64,000 bases of DNA from Halomicrobium salinisoli (GCF_020405185.1 NZ_CP084465.1:1-64000); one strand, 5' to 3'; numbered from the stretch's first letter, positions 1 through 9,400 are shown. Notes: generated by a model not told the origin, from the letters alone. Numbers and translations: made by a program.

Positions 1-104
1 GCCGCCTCGCGATCGGTGTGATCACCCACTACTTGCTCTTCCTGGTCTGGTTCCTGTTCCTCTGGTTCGTCGTCTGCGAACGGGTCGCCGGCACCGGGTT
101 TCAT
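1..104 (-). CDS. Partial acidic protein encoded directly after parA
   Basis: The ATG lies on the minus strand at 104-102 and overlaps the parA stop codon as ATGA, so the two genes are translationally coupled. The visible 34 residues begin MKPGAGDPFADDEPEEQEPD and are very acidic; the gene runs off the left edge of the window. Haloarchaeal parA genes are often followed by a small acidic protein with this kind of N-terminus, usually unnamed and presumed to be the partition partner (a DNA-binding or adaptor protein replacing ParB). That role is inferred from position only, because no DNA-binding fold is visible in the fragment. Confidence 0.7.
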   Translation of the reverse strand, partial: MKPGAGDPFADDEPEEQEPDQEEQVVGDHTDREA

Positions 105-979
105 GCTTCGAAGGCCTCCTGAATGTCTTCAGCCAATTCGTCGTATTTCTCGAGTGTCTCATGCTCTCGATCGGGAACACGCCGCTGTCCTCCCTCGCCG
201 TTCTTGTACGCTTCCTCCACGACCTCGTAAGCAGTCGCCCGTGCGTCCCACATCTCCTGCATCAGTGATTCGCGCTCGCGGAAGATAGCGGGCACCTCGT
301 ATTCGAGATCCTCCTGTAGCTCTTTGAGGTGCCTGCTCTGGCCCGTCGTGTCCGCGTATCCGACCGGCAGGACGCCGAGCACGCCGACGTCCATCTCCAG
401 CTCCGTCTCGAGACCGTCGACGAGCGACTCCAGGCCGTTGATGCTCAGAGCACCCTTCCCGGAGAGTTCTACCGGGAGCAGAACAGTTCGGGTGACGTAG
501 ACGGCGTTGTACAAACCCTGGCCCTCGCTGGCCTGCGGGTCACAGATGATCGCGTCGTATTGCTCTGGGATGCCGTTCTCGCGGAGCAGCTGGTCGAGGC
601 GCTGCTCGCGGACCCACTCGAAGTCGTCGTCCGGGTGCATCTGCTCCTCCGTCTCCTTCGCCCGGAGCATCGAGTTATCGAGGCCCGAGAGCATGTTGTG
701 CGCCGGGATGACGTCGAGGTTCTCAATACCCGTGTCCTCGCGGATGAGTCCCTCGAAGGAGTCCTTCCCGCGTCCAATGAGATGACGAACGAGGTTGTCG
801 GCATGGCCGTCGTCACGATCGTCGTCAACACCGAAGATGTAGGAGATCGAGGCCTCCTGCGGGTCAAGGTCGATGACGAGCGTCCGGTAGCCATTCTGTG
901 CGTGCGCGTGCGCCAGATTAGAGGCGGTCGTTGTCTTGCCTACCCCGCCCGACTCGCTATACACCGTGTATGCCAACAT
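101..979 (-). CDS. parA: ParA/Soj-type partition ATPase
   Basis: This is a deviant-Walker ParA ATPase of about 292 residues, expected to segregate the replicon by ATP-dependent patterning on DNA. The N-terminus MLAYTVYSESGGVGKTTTA contains the deviant Walker A motif (GGVGKTT, residues about 10-16), and the family motif for Walker A' is visible as LVIDLDPQ about 25 residues later. A Walker-B-like stretch reads AIICDPQAS. The ATG at 979 is preferred to an upstream TTG at 985 because ParA proteins normally begin a few residues before the first beta strand. The stop overlaps the next gene by ATGA. Upstream lie GTTAGTAAC iterons at 1034-1112, which could be the centromere-like site and the autoregulatory operator. 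Family assignment is firm; the partition role is established for the family. Confidence 0.93.
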   Translation of the reverse strand: MLAYTVYSESGGVGKTTTASNLAHAHAQNGYRTLVIDLDPQEASISYIFGVDDDRDDGHADNLVRHLIGRGKDSFEGLIREDTGIENLDVIPAHNMLSGLDNSMLRAKETEEQMHPDDDFEWVREQRLDQLLRENGIPEQYDAIICDPQASEGQGLYNAVYVTRTVLLPVELSGKGALSINGLESLVDGLETELEMDVGVLGVLPVGYADTTGQSRHLKELQEDLEYEVPAIFRERESLMQEMWDARATAYEVVEEAYKNGEGGQRRVPDREHETLEKYDELAEDIQEAFEA

Positions 980-1033
980 GAGCAACAGCTGCTACCCACT
1001 AGTACTAATATCTACTGCACCATACTAACGGTC

Positions 1034-1112
1034 GTTAGTAACGGTAGCAACGAGCGTTAGTAACGTGTGTTAGTAACAGTAGTAACGAGAAATAGTATTG
1101 GATGTTAGTAAC
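1034..1112. repeat. GTTAGTAAC iterons upstream of parA (candidate parS/operator)
   Basis: Four exact copies of GTTAGTAAC lie at 1034-1042, 1056-1064, 1069-1077 and 1104-1112, all in the same orientation. A degenerate AGTAGTAAC copy at 1079-1087 and looser TAGTAT variants surround them. Each unit is nearly palindromic. The array sits 55-135 bp upstream of the parA start, where centromere-like sites and autoregulatory operators of partition operons are commonly found. The function is inferred. Confidence 0.6.
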
Positions 1113-1255
1113 AAACGATAGTATCGAATAATCGTATCTAACTATATTATGCTTAGAAACTGCTGATACAACTCGGTAGAGGACGACTTCATTTCGATGT
1201 TCGAACATTCCGTGTTACGCTTTGCCTAGGTTTATGGTGAATAATACGCACTAGC

Positions 1256-1289
1256 CACTGTCTCCCACTGAAACCACGCGGAGACAGTG
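1256..1289. promoter_or_regulatory. 10-bp inverted repeat in front of the small GIY-YIG gene
   Basis: CACTGTCTCC at 1256-1265 and GGAGACAGTG at 1280-1289 are perfect complements separated by 14 bases, ending 5 bases before the ATG at 1295. A TATA-like stretch (TTTATGGTGAATAATA) lies at 1231-1246. The repeat therefore overlaps the expected transcription start and ribosome entry region. It could be an operator or a start-masking hairpin. Confidence 0.5.
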
Positions 1290-1294
1290 CAACA

Positions 1295-1585
1295 ATGCCG
1301 ATCAGCAAGCCATTCAGTAAGGCGACAGTGTCGAACGTCAAGGAGAAAGTGCCCCAGTCGAAGGGGATCTATGAGTTGCGGTGTTTTGGCGAAGTCGTGT
1401 ACGTGGGGAGTTCGAAGAACCTTCAGGAGCGACTACTAACGCACCTGAGCGAGCGCCAACCCAACAGCTTCCGGTTCAAGACCCTAGGGTGGTTCAGCAA
1501 CCGCCGGAAGGCCGAGCGCAAGCACTACGACCGCCACGCCGAGAAGTACGGTAGCCCACCCGCCTGGAACGACCAGCGGCCCTGA
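1295..1585 (+). CDS. Small GIY-YIG domain protein (96 aa)
   Basis: A single GIY-YIG nuclease-type domain makes up almost the whole protein. The GIY motif reads GIYELR at about residues 24-29 and the YIG-equivalent reads VVYVGSS at about residues 34-40, followed by the conserved Leu-x-Arg of NLQERL. The fold's usual C-terminal catalytic Glu/Asn region is represented by RKAERKHYDRHAEKYG and PAWNDQ. Stand-alone proteins of this size occur in many haloarchaea; their substrates are unknown. The gene stands alone and is read away from parA, with a perfect inverted repeat over its start region. It could be a homing-type or repair nuclease. Domain call is solid; function is open. Confidence 0.8.
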   Translation: MPISKPFSKATVSNVKEKVPQSKGIYELRCFGEVVYVGSSKNLQERLLTHLSERQPNSFRFKTLGWFSNRRKAERKHYDRHAEKYGSPPAWNDQRP

Positions 1586-1866
1586 AAGGCGACGTCAATT
1601 CGTTCTGGGCAGATTGGACCAGATACTGGCTAACAGGGACACCAATTCGGTACTCCACTTTTCTGAGAGAGTGAATACCAGCCAAGAGACTCTGTTGAAA
1701 CCCTCAGTGTTTGATACGAATAGTTCTGGGTCTGATTAGTACAGAGTAGGAAAAGACCACTACCATCAGCTATGCCAGATTATTACAATCTTGTGGCTTG
1801 ATTCTTTAGTGCCACTGGGATAGAGTGATTCTAGCTCTTCAGGTGAGAGAAGTACAGGAATTGCTC

Positions 1867-2553
1867 TTAGAACTTGAATCTTGGGCGGATTAATTCTGAT
1901 AGCGTGCTCTCTGATTGCAGCAGGGGATTTGAGATAAAACGAGAGTGTTCAACCCAGAGCTCGTCGAAAGTGATTCGAGGAAGATCGTACTGAGATGCTG
2001 CCTCGGCAAACCCGTCTTGGAGTTCTGTGTACCCCACTAACCTCCGTGGGTTCGCATCAGGGTCCATATTCACGACCCGCTGAGGGTTCTTGTTGAGATC
2101 GTCTTCCCAACCCTCTCCCTCTAGATCGATTGCCTTGGTTTTGACCAACGCCTTGATTACGTGGGTATCAAGCGGGACGTGGAGATCTTTCTCCCAACTC
2201 TCGTTGATTTGAAGTACATGGACAGCCTTCCGGAGCAGTTCGTTGGCGATTTTCGGGCCTAGGTCGTCTATATCGCGGATATTGTTGAAGGCCTCTTTCC
2301 GTGAGTTACAACTGAAGAATTCTCCCGGGTCGAAATCTTCCGAGAGTGCCCGGTACTCGCTCGGGGAGAGTGACCAAGCACGATTCTGGATGGCGATGTC
2401 GAACAGCATCTGGACATCCTCTTCTGGGCTTTCCGGATCGATCCCATATACGTCCGTGTAGAGAGACCACTCTCGTTCGACATGGCGTTCTGTGACGCCG
2501 GCATCCACGAACTTTCCTACAATCTCGTTGAGAGTGTCTTGCTCAAGCTTCAT
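1867..2553 (-). CDS. HhH-GPD-type DNA glycosylase-like protein
   Basis: This 228-aa protein looks like a helix-hairpin-helix base-excision glycosylase. The hairpin reads IDDLGPKIANELLRKA (about residues 95-110), matching the LPGVGxKTA hairpin of the EndoIII/Ogg superfamily, with Lys101 in the position of the catalytic lysine. About 28 residues later HVPLDTHVIKAL (125-136) matches the HxPVDTHV pattern, with Asp129 as the catalytic aspartate. No C-terminal iron-sulphur cysteines are visible, so it is closer to Ogg/AGOG types than to EndoIII. Its ATG overlaps the stop of the upstream GIY-YIG gene (ATGA), so the pair is made together. It may excise a modified or damaged base, with the partner nicking the backbone. 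The substrate is unknown. The gene is AT-richer than its neighbours. Confidence 0.65.
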   Translation of the reverse strand: MKLEQDTLNEIVGKFVDAGVTERHVEREWSLYTDVYGIDPESPEEDVQMLFDIAIQNRAWSLSPSEYRALSEDFDPGEFFSCNSRKEAFNNIRDIDDLGPKIANELLRKAVHVLQINESWEKDLHVPLDTHVIKALVKTKAIDLEGEGWEDDLNKNPQRVVNMDPDANPRRLVGYTELQDGFAEAASQYDLPRITFDELWVEHSRFISNPLLQSESTLSELIRPRFKF

Positions 2554-3383
2554 TTTACTATACTGAAGACGACCGTTTGAGAATCAAGATTTGGGTCTGC
2601 ACTCCATCCGAGATCCGCCCACCCCTTGGCGTGAGTGTGACCAGCTGGGTTCCACCAGACTTCGTGTTCGTAAGCGGAGTTCGGTAACGGTGCCTCCAGG
2701 ATTTCCTCAATCTCCTCGAATGCGAAGTGAAGCGTATGTTCCTCTGTTTCCTCAAGATAGTCATAGAGTGGCCCGTATTTGCCGTATCTAGCGTATTCCA
2801 GGTTACTCGTAGATGTGTCCTGTGTGGGTTTTTGTATCGAGGTGGACTTGGTCGTATCCCGCTGTCCGTTTGGATTAGACCCGACAGTAGTAGTCTGTTC
2901 TGTGGGGAATGTAGTGGAAGGTTGCTCGTTCCACGACGGATCGTGGTCGTCGATTAACTCCGCCTCTTTTTGTCCGTGTGATTCTGTCTCTGTGAACCAC
3001 AGTCCAACTTGACCTCCATTACGAACGACCTCAAGAATCGCATTGTTGATTCTGCAGTTTGTCTCTTGACCACCTTTGAAGCAGTTCCTCGGGGAGATAT
3101 TGGAGTAATCTGCCTGGATCCGGCGGTGGAGGTCTACGGTTTCCCCTATGTACACGACTTCGTGGTTCGCAGTGAAGATGTAGACTCCAGGGATGTCCTT
3201 GTAGTCGGAGGTGTCGGCATAGAATTTACAGAACGGTCCCCACCCATACTCGTGAACTGGAGTCTGGTCGGATTTATTGTAGCGAGGCTGCGGCATCTTG
3301 AGGTCAACCTCTCCTGCCTTGTTCCGCTCCAAAGATAGTGTGTCCACGAAGTCGAACTCCTCAGGGACCTCGGAAATGTCCAT
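2550..3383 (-). CDS. GIY-YIG nuclease with C-terminal DUF7662-like domain
   Basis: This 277-aa protein has an N-terminal extension, then a GIY-YIG domain (GVYIFTANHEVVYIGE, about residues 66-81, then Arg87/Arg88). A Glu-containing helix follows (QKEAELIDDHDPSWNEQ), ending in the typical P-x-W-N. After a Thr/Ser/Gln-rich linker (about 155-195) comes a compact domain starting YGPLYDYLEE. It contains FEEIEEILEAPLP and WWNPAGHTHAKGW, which I recognise as resembling the DUF7662 family often attached to restriction-type nucleases. The gene overlaps the downstream glycosylase-like gene by 4 bases. The pairing suggests a cut-and-excise module acting on altered DNA, either repair or phage defence. The nuclease call is good; the joint function is inferred. 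Confidence 0.75.
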   Translation of the reverse strand: MDISEVPEEFDFVDTLSLERNKAGEVDLKMPQPRYNKSDQTPVHEYGWGPFCKFYADTSDYKDIPGVYIFTANHEVVYIGETVDLHRRIQADYSNISPRNCFKGGQETNCRINNAILEVVRNGGQVGLWFTETESHGQKEAELIDDHDPSWNEQPSTTFPTEQTTTVGSNPNGQRDTTKSTSIQKPTQDTSTSNLEYARYGKYGPLYDYLEETEEHTLHFAFEEIEEILEAPLPNSAYEHEVWWNPAGHTHAKGWADLGWSADPNLDSQTVVFSIVK

Positions 3384-3574
3384 ACTCAGACTTGGCAGAC
3401 AGCTGTATAATAGGTGGGTGTATCAGGCGTCTAGCCTTGGCGAAAGTTGGTACGCAGTCCTAACTAACGGCTGTTTCAGCAATAAGTATAAATATATAAT
3501 ACTTTCAACGGAAGTAACCGAGAATGAGATTATTCCAGAAGATCCGCACATGGCAAACACATATCGGTTCTGTC

Positions 3575-4216
3575 TTAATTTCTTGATTTCAAGAACACAC
3601 GGCCACCATCTGTGACAGTGACAGTTTTAGCACGCCCATCCTGCTGGGTTTCAACAAATCCTTCCTCCTCTAAACTAGTCACGTGTCGTGCAATCGTACT
3701 CTTGGATTTGTCGGCTTTGTCAGCAATTTGGCTTATCGTTAGCGGTGTGTTTAGATTCGTCAGCTCAAGCAGTAGTTCCGCCTCAGCATCCGTCACATAC
3801 CCGCGAAGATTCAGTTTTGGAAGACGGCGTACACTGCTATCGATGTCACCAACCTGAAGGATAGTGTCAACCCATTTATCGCTTGAGAAGGTTGCGACAA
3901 CGAGAGGAAAAAGGAGTTCTCGAGCGCCGCCGCCGAGAATAACGACCGTTTCACCGTCTGCCGCCCGGATAAGATCAGTGCAATACAGTACGGTTTCGAC
4001 GAAATCGCTATAGGGCAGTGATTCTGTCTGCAGAGTGAGATCAGGAGCAACCTGCGTTAGAACCTCTTCAACCTCTTCGAGAGCGTCTTCCCCGCGATCA
4101 GAACTGTCTGAAGGTCGCAATATTACGACTTCATCATCCTGGTCAAGGCCTTCGCTCAGGACGGGTCTGACGACACGCCGACTATCGAACCCTAGCGGTG
4201 CGAGGTACGTCCGCAT
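3575..4216 (-). CDS. CARF-winged-helix regulator (Csa3-like)
   Basis: Residues about 1-130 look like a Rossmann-type CARF domain. The start TYLAPLGFDSRRVVRP is typical of Csa3-like proteins, and ILGGGARELLFPLVVATF matches the conserved glycine-rich ligand loop of CARF sensors. The C-terminal 80 residues form a winged helix-turn-helix (LTISQIADKADKSKSTIARH, then a wing). CARF domains bind cyclic oligonucleotides in CRISPR and related systems. No cas gene or CRISPR repeat is present here. The gene is divergent from the seven-gene helicase operon beginning at 4643, with a 426-bp shared upstream region, so it is a natural candidate for its regulator. The ATG at 4216 is chosen because the CARF strand begins at residue 3; GTG 4246 and TTG 4264 are alternatives. 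Confidence 0.72.
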   Translation of the reverse strand: MRTYLAPLGFDSRRVVRPVLSEGLDQDDEVVILRPSDSSDRGEDALEEVEEVLTQVAPDLTLQTESLPYSDFVETVLYCTDLIRAADGETVVILGGGARELLFPLVVATFSSDKWVDTILQVGDIDSSVRRLPKLNLRGYVTDAEAELLLELTNLNTPLTISQIADKADKSKSTIARHVTSLEEEGFVETQQDGRAKTVTVTDGGRVFLKSRN

Positions 4217-4642
4217 GGCATCGAACACAGATTGAATCCCCGTCACTGTTCCGGAATAGTGCAACAGTCATCGCGAGATTCGTACAGAGATAGGGGAGAT
4301 ACGAGATAGAGATAGCGCAGAGTACGCGGAAGTCACCAATAGCGTCCCAGAATAGCCCAACTATACCGGGAGTATTGCACTGCCGGTAGCTATTTGCATG
4401 TGACGTTTAAATCGTTAAGCGATCGCACACCGCGACCGAGTGAAAGCCACTCGGCGAGAGTAGAGACATCTATAGAAAACATAATCTTCCCGACACTTTT
4501 ATGGTGGAAGGGGAGAACAGATAGCCCGTTCGCACCAACTGAGGCGGCCGGAAACGGTCGTTTCAGGTAGCTACTGCTACCCCCAGCGAAGCGAGAATCG
4601 GTGTCCATGCCATCCGGCGCCGCAACCAACACCAAGTAAAAA
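4217..4642. promoter_or_regulatory. Divergent control region with hairpin at 4436-4454
   Basis: No gene is visible in this 426-bp stretch between the CARF regulator and the helicase operon. CCGAGTG (4436-4442) and CACTCGG (4448-4454) form a perfect 7-bp stem with a 5-base loop. A TATA-like CTTTTATGG lies near 4495-4503, which would put a start near 4525 and give the operon an untranslated leader of roughly 115 bases, long for a haloarchaeon. The stretch could hold the operator of the CARF protein. Confidence 0.4.
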
Positions 4643-5509
4643 ATGGAAGATCCACCCGACTCAAGCGAACCCGCAATCGCGGACTTCATCGGAACGCGAG
4701 ACTCGTTTCTCGTGATCCGGGACCCCCAACTCGCGAAAACGGGTTCACAGGCGCGTGCGCAACTCCGGTCGTTACCACTCCTCGTAGAGTTCGGCCTCGA
4801 CCGCGTTGCCCACCCCGGAATATACGACAACGGGCTACGACTCGTCGAGTACGAACTTCTCCCGAACGAGGACCTACGGTCGGACGGCGTGAGTGACGTC
4901 GAGTTCCCGCTAGTGCACTACATCAGCCAGGAGATGCTGACGGGCGAACTCCAAGACGAAGAGAGCATCTACGACGACCAAGACGTCGTCCGTCGACTCC
5001 TTCGCGAGCGACCCGACGGCGTTCCGTACGTACTCGTAACTGATACGAGTACACCCCGGATGCCGCGCCACACCCAGAAACCGGGGAAGTCGTTCGTCGA
5101 CGAGTTCGAATGCACCGTCACAGACCACAAGGGACTGCTGAAGCGATACCTGCAGCACAACCTCGACTCGGACCTGTCCCTTTCGGCCACGCAGAACCTG
5201 TACTACCACCAGATATCGGCCCATCACAAGCAGGCGGGTCTCGAGGCGGGCTCGATTCCCGACCTATTCGACTATACGAAGATCCCAGCAGATAGCCCGG
5301 CCTGGGACCCGCTGTACTACCTGATCCGCGAGGACGTCGATCAGGTGCTGGAAGATTACTCCGAGCGGATCCGGGAAGCCCTGCGCTCGTGGACCGAGCG
5401 CGGGCCAACACAACAGATCGCGAATAGCATGCTGGACATGCTGGAACGGGTGGAGTTCGAGGAGGATCGACTCAACAGCTATCGCAACCGCCATCAGGAG
5501 AACGTATGA
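4643..5509 (+). CDS. Unknown protein, first gene of the helicase operon
   Basis: I do not recognise this 288-aa protein. It is soluble and acidic, with no signal peptide, membrane segment or cysteine cluster. The middle contains a predicted strand GVPYVLVTDTS (about residues 126-136), and the last 60 residues are highly charged and probably helical. It begins with the ATG at 4643 after an A-rich run and ends by overlapping the next start as ATGA. First in a seven-gene, nearly gap-free operon with giant helicases, an ATPase and a PLD protein, it is likely a dedicated subunit. One possible comparison is DpdI-type small proteins of Dpd loci, but I cannot verify similarity. Confidence 0.8.
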   Translation: MEDPPDSSEPAIADFIGTRDSFLVIRDPQLAKTGSQARAQLRSLPLLVEFGLDRVAHPGIYDNGLRLVEYELLPNEDLRSDGVSDVEFPLVHYISQEMLTGELQDEESIYDDQDVVRRLLRERPDGVPYVLVTDTSTPRMPRHTQKPGKSFVDEFECTVTDHKGLLKRYLQHNLDSDLSLSATQNLYYHQISAHHKQAGLEAGSIPDLFDYTKIPADSPAWDPLYYLIREDVDQVLEDYSERIREALRSWTERGPTQQIANSMLDMLERVEFEEDRLNSYRNRHQENV

Positions 5510-6432
5510 GCACGACGTATACAACAGCTACCACGAAACCAGACAAGCTACTCACCGGGTTCATCTCGGTGCGAGCACCGGAACTCAAGCACATATACGA
5601 CGCCATCCAGGGCGCGACCAGCGTCGACGAACTGACCGAGAAGTTCGGGCGACCGGCCGCTGACGGTCGTGAACGGGACCACATCGAGGAGGTAGTGCGC
5701 TTCCTGAACGCGGTCGATCTGGTCGAGAGCCCATCGGGAGACATCAGGAGTACGGTCGAATACATCAACGATCGTCAGTTCACGGAGCTCCCGTTCGAGG
5801 CGCGGCTCCTGTACCACTGTAACCAGCAAGACGGTCGTCAGCGGCATTTCGCTGATGTCTACCGAGCACTCCTCACCGAAGGGGCTCGGACGGTGAGTGC
5901 CGACCGGGACGACCTACGCACCGTCCTGAAGCGGGAGACGGACTACGACTTCAGCTGGACCGACGAGAAGATCGACATGTGGGTGACGCTATGCGAACAG
6001 TTGGGGCTGATAACGGAGACGGAAGACGAACTCATCCTCAGCCCCTGCCGCGCTCTCGTACACGACGCGCTCGTGCTGGCCCCGACCAGTTCCAACGAGG
6101 AGCCCGGATACGACGAGATACAAGTCGACAACGGAGAGTTCCGCCGAGCGCTCGACTGGATCAACGACAACCTCTTCGCGGTGTACCAGGAGCGGGCGGG
6201 TACGCCGCGAGTCCATCCTGCGGTTGCCGACGTGCTGCGGAACATGGAGGACGACGGCGTGATCTCCCTGTCGAGTCCGGGTGACTCGCAGAATGCAGTC
6301 AAGATGCCGCCCGAAGATCTCGACGACGACGTTCGCGGGAACAGGCGCGACGCGACGCGTGTCTCGATCTCGACTCGACTGGCGGAGACAGCCTATGACT
6401 ATCCTCTCAACCAGTTCCTGACCCGACAATGA
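5506..6432 (+). CDS. Unknown protein, possibly DpdG-like, second gene of the operon
   Basis: This 308-aa protein shows no motif I can name with certainty. The N-terminal 80 residues look like a winged-helix module (ELKHIYDAIQGATSVDELTEKF followed by IEEVVRFLNAVDLVES). A similar helical pattern recurs around residues 150-175 (KIDMWVTLCEQLGLITETED). Tandem winged helices and a size near 300 aa are also features I associate with DpdG-type proteins of 7-deazaguanine DNA-modification loci, but this is recollection rather than a search. Both ends overlap neighbours by 4 bases (ATGA), implying translational coupling and stoichiometric synthesis with the unknown 288-aa protein and the ATPase. A DNA-binding or adaptor role for the ATPase is an inference. 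Confidence 0.8.
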   Translation: MSTTYTTATTKPDKLLTGFISVRAPELKHIYDAIQGATSVDELTEKFGRPAADGRERDHIEEVVRFLNAVDLVESPSGDIRSTVEYINDRQFTELPFEARLLYHCNQQDGRQRHFADVYRALLTEGARTVSADRDDLRTVLKRETDYDFSWTDEKIDMWVTLCEQLGLITETEDELILSPCRALVHDALVLAPTSSNEEPGYDEIQVDNGEFRRALDWINDNLFAVYQERAGTPRVHPAVADVLRNMEDDGVISLSSPGDSQNAVKMPPEDLDDDVRGNRRDATRVSISTRLAETAYDYPLNQFLTRQ

Positions 6433-9400
6433 GTAACAGCATTCAACAATCCTCGGCCGACGACGAAATGGACCGCTACTGGGACGACGACGAGGTTGAC
6501 CACTTCATCACTTCAGAGGCACACACGGCAAGGAAGACCCCCGCGCAGTTCAAAGAAACCCACGTCGACATCGATCGGATCTACGCCGAAACGCTCACCC
6601 CCCTCGGGGTCTCGGACGACTACGTCACCCAAGAAGACCTCCTCAAATCGATAACGGCCTCGACAATCGGAGGGCCCGATAGCGAAGAGGACTCCGATCC
6701 GAACCGGATATTCATCGTTCGAGGTGAACCGGGTTCCGGAAAGAGTCAACTCTGTGAGTGGACGAAGTATCAGATTAATGGCTACGGCGAGGACGATGAG
6801 GGTATCGAGGACTACGTAGCACTTCACGTGTCCCGTAGCCAGACTCGGATGGACCAAATCATCGATATCCTCACCGAACCGCTGGACATCGACCCTGACG
6901 TCAAGAACATCGACGAGCTCGACCCCGACGACGCCGCGAGCGCTATCGTCGAGTACATGCGGGGAATCTGGTCCACCGAACACTTCACCGACAAGGAGAT
7001 CCAGGAGCTCACCGACGAGCGGGGCGACGAGAGTGACCTTCGTACGATCTTCGCAAAGAACATCCAGGAATACCAGGATGCACTTGACTCCCGTGACGAG
7101 AATCCCGACTTCAACCTCCTAACTCGCGCTGACTTCCGGGACCTCCGCCTCCAGTTGAGCTTTAGCGACAAACTCACTGAGAACAAGGATCTACTCTATT
7201 CGGTCCTCAAAAACGAGGCCCACGAGTATCTCTCCCGGAACCTCGTCGGTGACTTCAAGGAGCAGCTACAGGAGTACTCTCAGCAGTACAAAAAACAGGG
7301 AATTAGGCCCGTCCTCATCTGCGAGGACCTCACTACGTTCAGCGTCCTGAAAGAACAGCTCCTCGATCACATCTTTGAGCTTAGCAGTAGCCACTACGAC
7401 ATCGTCCTCGGCTGGACGATCGGTTGGGAGCAGGACAACATCGACGATGCGATGGCGCGCTCAGACGCGGCCAAGTACATGAAAGGTCGCACCAAGGGGT
7501 ACCTGACAATGACCAACGAGAGCGGCGAGGCCTACTTCCTTGACGACGACGCCTCCGTCGAGCTCACTCGGTCATACCTTGACGCGATCAAGCGACACTC
7601 CGACGCCGGAAGTCCGCCTGACAATGTCGAGATGGCATTCGATGGGCTGTACCCGTTCAACGAGCAGTTCGTCCACGTCGCCTACAGGCAACTGAACGAC
7701 GAAGGGAGCGATCGCAAGACACCGCGGCTACTTCTCTTGCGGGTGATGAAACACTGCCTGAAGTCAACTTTGCCGCCGTACGAGGCGATGAAGTCGAACT
7801 CGTTTGTGGACACGCCCGCATTCGACGTCGATATGCAATATGACCAAATCTATCAGGATATCAGTCGCTGGTATGGAGTCCCCGTCGACGGTGGAATCGG
7901 CGTCAAGACTGGCATCTTCGAGGCGTTCGGGGTCGACCTTCCGGACAGCGACGAGGCGACCGTGAAAGGCGACTACGTCGTGTTCGAGAAGGGCAAAGGA
8001 AGCGACCTTATCGACAAGATCAAGAACCCGCCGACGCCCGAACACGAACTCGAAGACGACGATGACGACAGCGACGGTGGTGATGATGACGGTGGTGGTG
8101 ACAGAGGTGACAGTAGTGGTGATGACGATGGTAGTGACGGAGGTAATAGTGGTGGTGGTGCCGGAGGTGCCGGTGGTGGTGACGACGACGAACTATCAGA
8201 GGAGGAGCGTGAAGGGCGGCGCAAGTTCCAAGAGTTCCAGGACTGGGTGACTAACGGCGAGGAGTACCCCAGTTCCGACACGCTGCACGAGGGCGCCGTC
8301 GAGGTTCTCGAACGCTGTCACAATCCGACTCGCCTCGGAAACCCGAACGCGTCGACGCGGTCCGCGAGCGCGATCTACTACGCTCGCGGCGACAGCATCC
8401 CGGTGTCGATTCAGGGCGACCAACAGCGACAGGCGAACATCGACATCGAACTCGAGTGGGGAGACGAATACGCAGACCTGTACACCCCGATGGTCGAGTA
8501 CGGGCTCTTCGGGACGTTCGATACCACAGACACGAACTTCGACCAACTGCGAGCGTGGGCTGACACGAACGTCGCGCAGTTCAAGCACGACATGCGCGAG
8601 GAGATCGAGAGCTGTCTCCCCGAGACGCTGTCCATCGAGAAGACGTTGGTCCTTGGGCAGATCTTCCTCCTCAACGCGGCGAAGGGTGTTCAGATCGGCG
8701 AGGACGATCTCTCCGCGGAACTAGTCTTCGAGGACTACGAGTTAGACCAGCCGTACGGAAAGCCGATCGCCGAAGAGTTCGACCCCGATAGCGCGTTCGG
8801 GCAAGCGTTCGCTGAGTTGACGAAGTCCTCGAGCGAGATCAACGACCTGATCGAGGGCTTCTTCCTGCTCAAATCGAACGTTGTCGACTACGAGCGACTG
8901 GCAGAAGTACGCCGCGAGATAGCCGAGGACTTCGAGGCCCACGTCGACGACGCGATGATGATCGACGCCGGTGACATCCCTGACGCGTACAAGATCGGGT
9001 CGACGCGCAACAGTGCGAACACGAACGTCGCGACGCTCTTCCGCCGTATCGCGAATTACGCGTCCGAACTGCAGCGGCTCACTGCTGAGGACGACGCGGA
9101 TCACATCCAGGAAGCGCTGGAACCGGTCGAGCGATGGTACGACAGCAGTCACACGGTCGACGACCTCGCGGACTGGTTCGAGACGCTCGAAAAGTGCCGG
9201 GGCGTGTTTGACGTCGGCGACAAGCAGATCTACGAGGATGCGCGTGAACTGCTCGGACTCGATGCCGAGGACTTGCAGGTGAATATCCAGCTCACGTCGT
9301 TCAGAGACGACATCGAGCGGTTCCAGAACATGGACGGCGATACCGGGACAGCCCTCATCGCGCGGCTACACGACTTCGCTCGCAGCCGCCACGAGCAGGA

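Noticed and set aside
3575..4216. Evidence for a type I or III CRISPR-Cas locus because of the Csa3-like gene
   Set aside because: No cas gene or repeat-spacer array is visible anywhere in the window.
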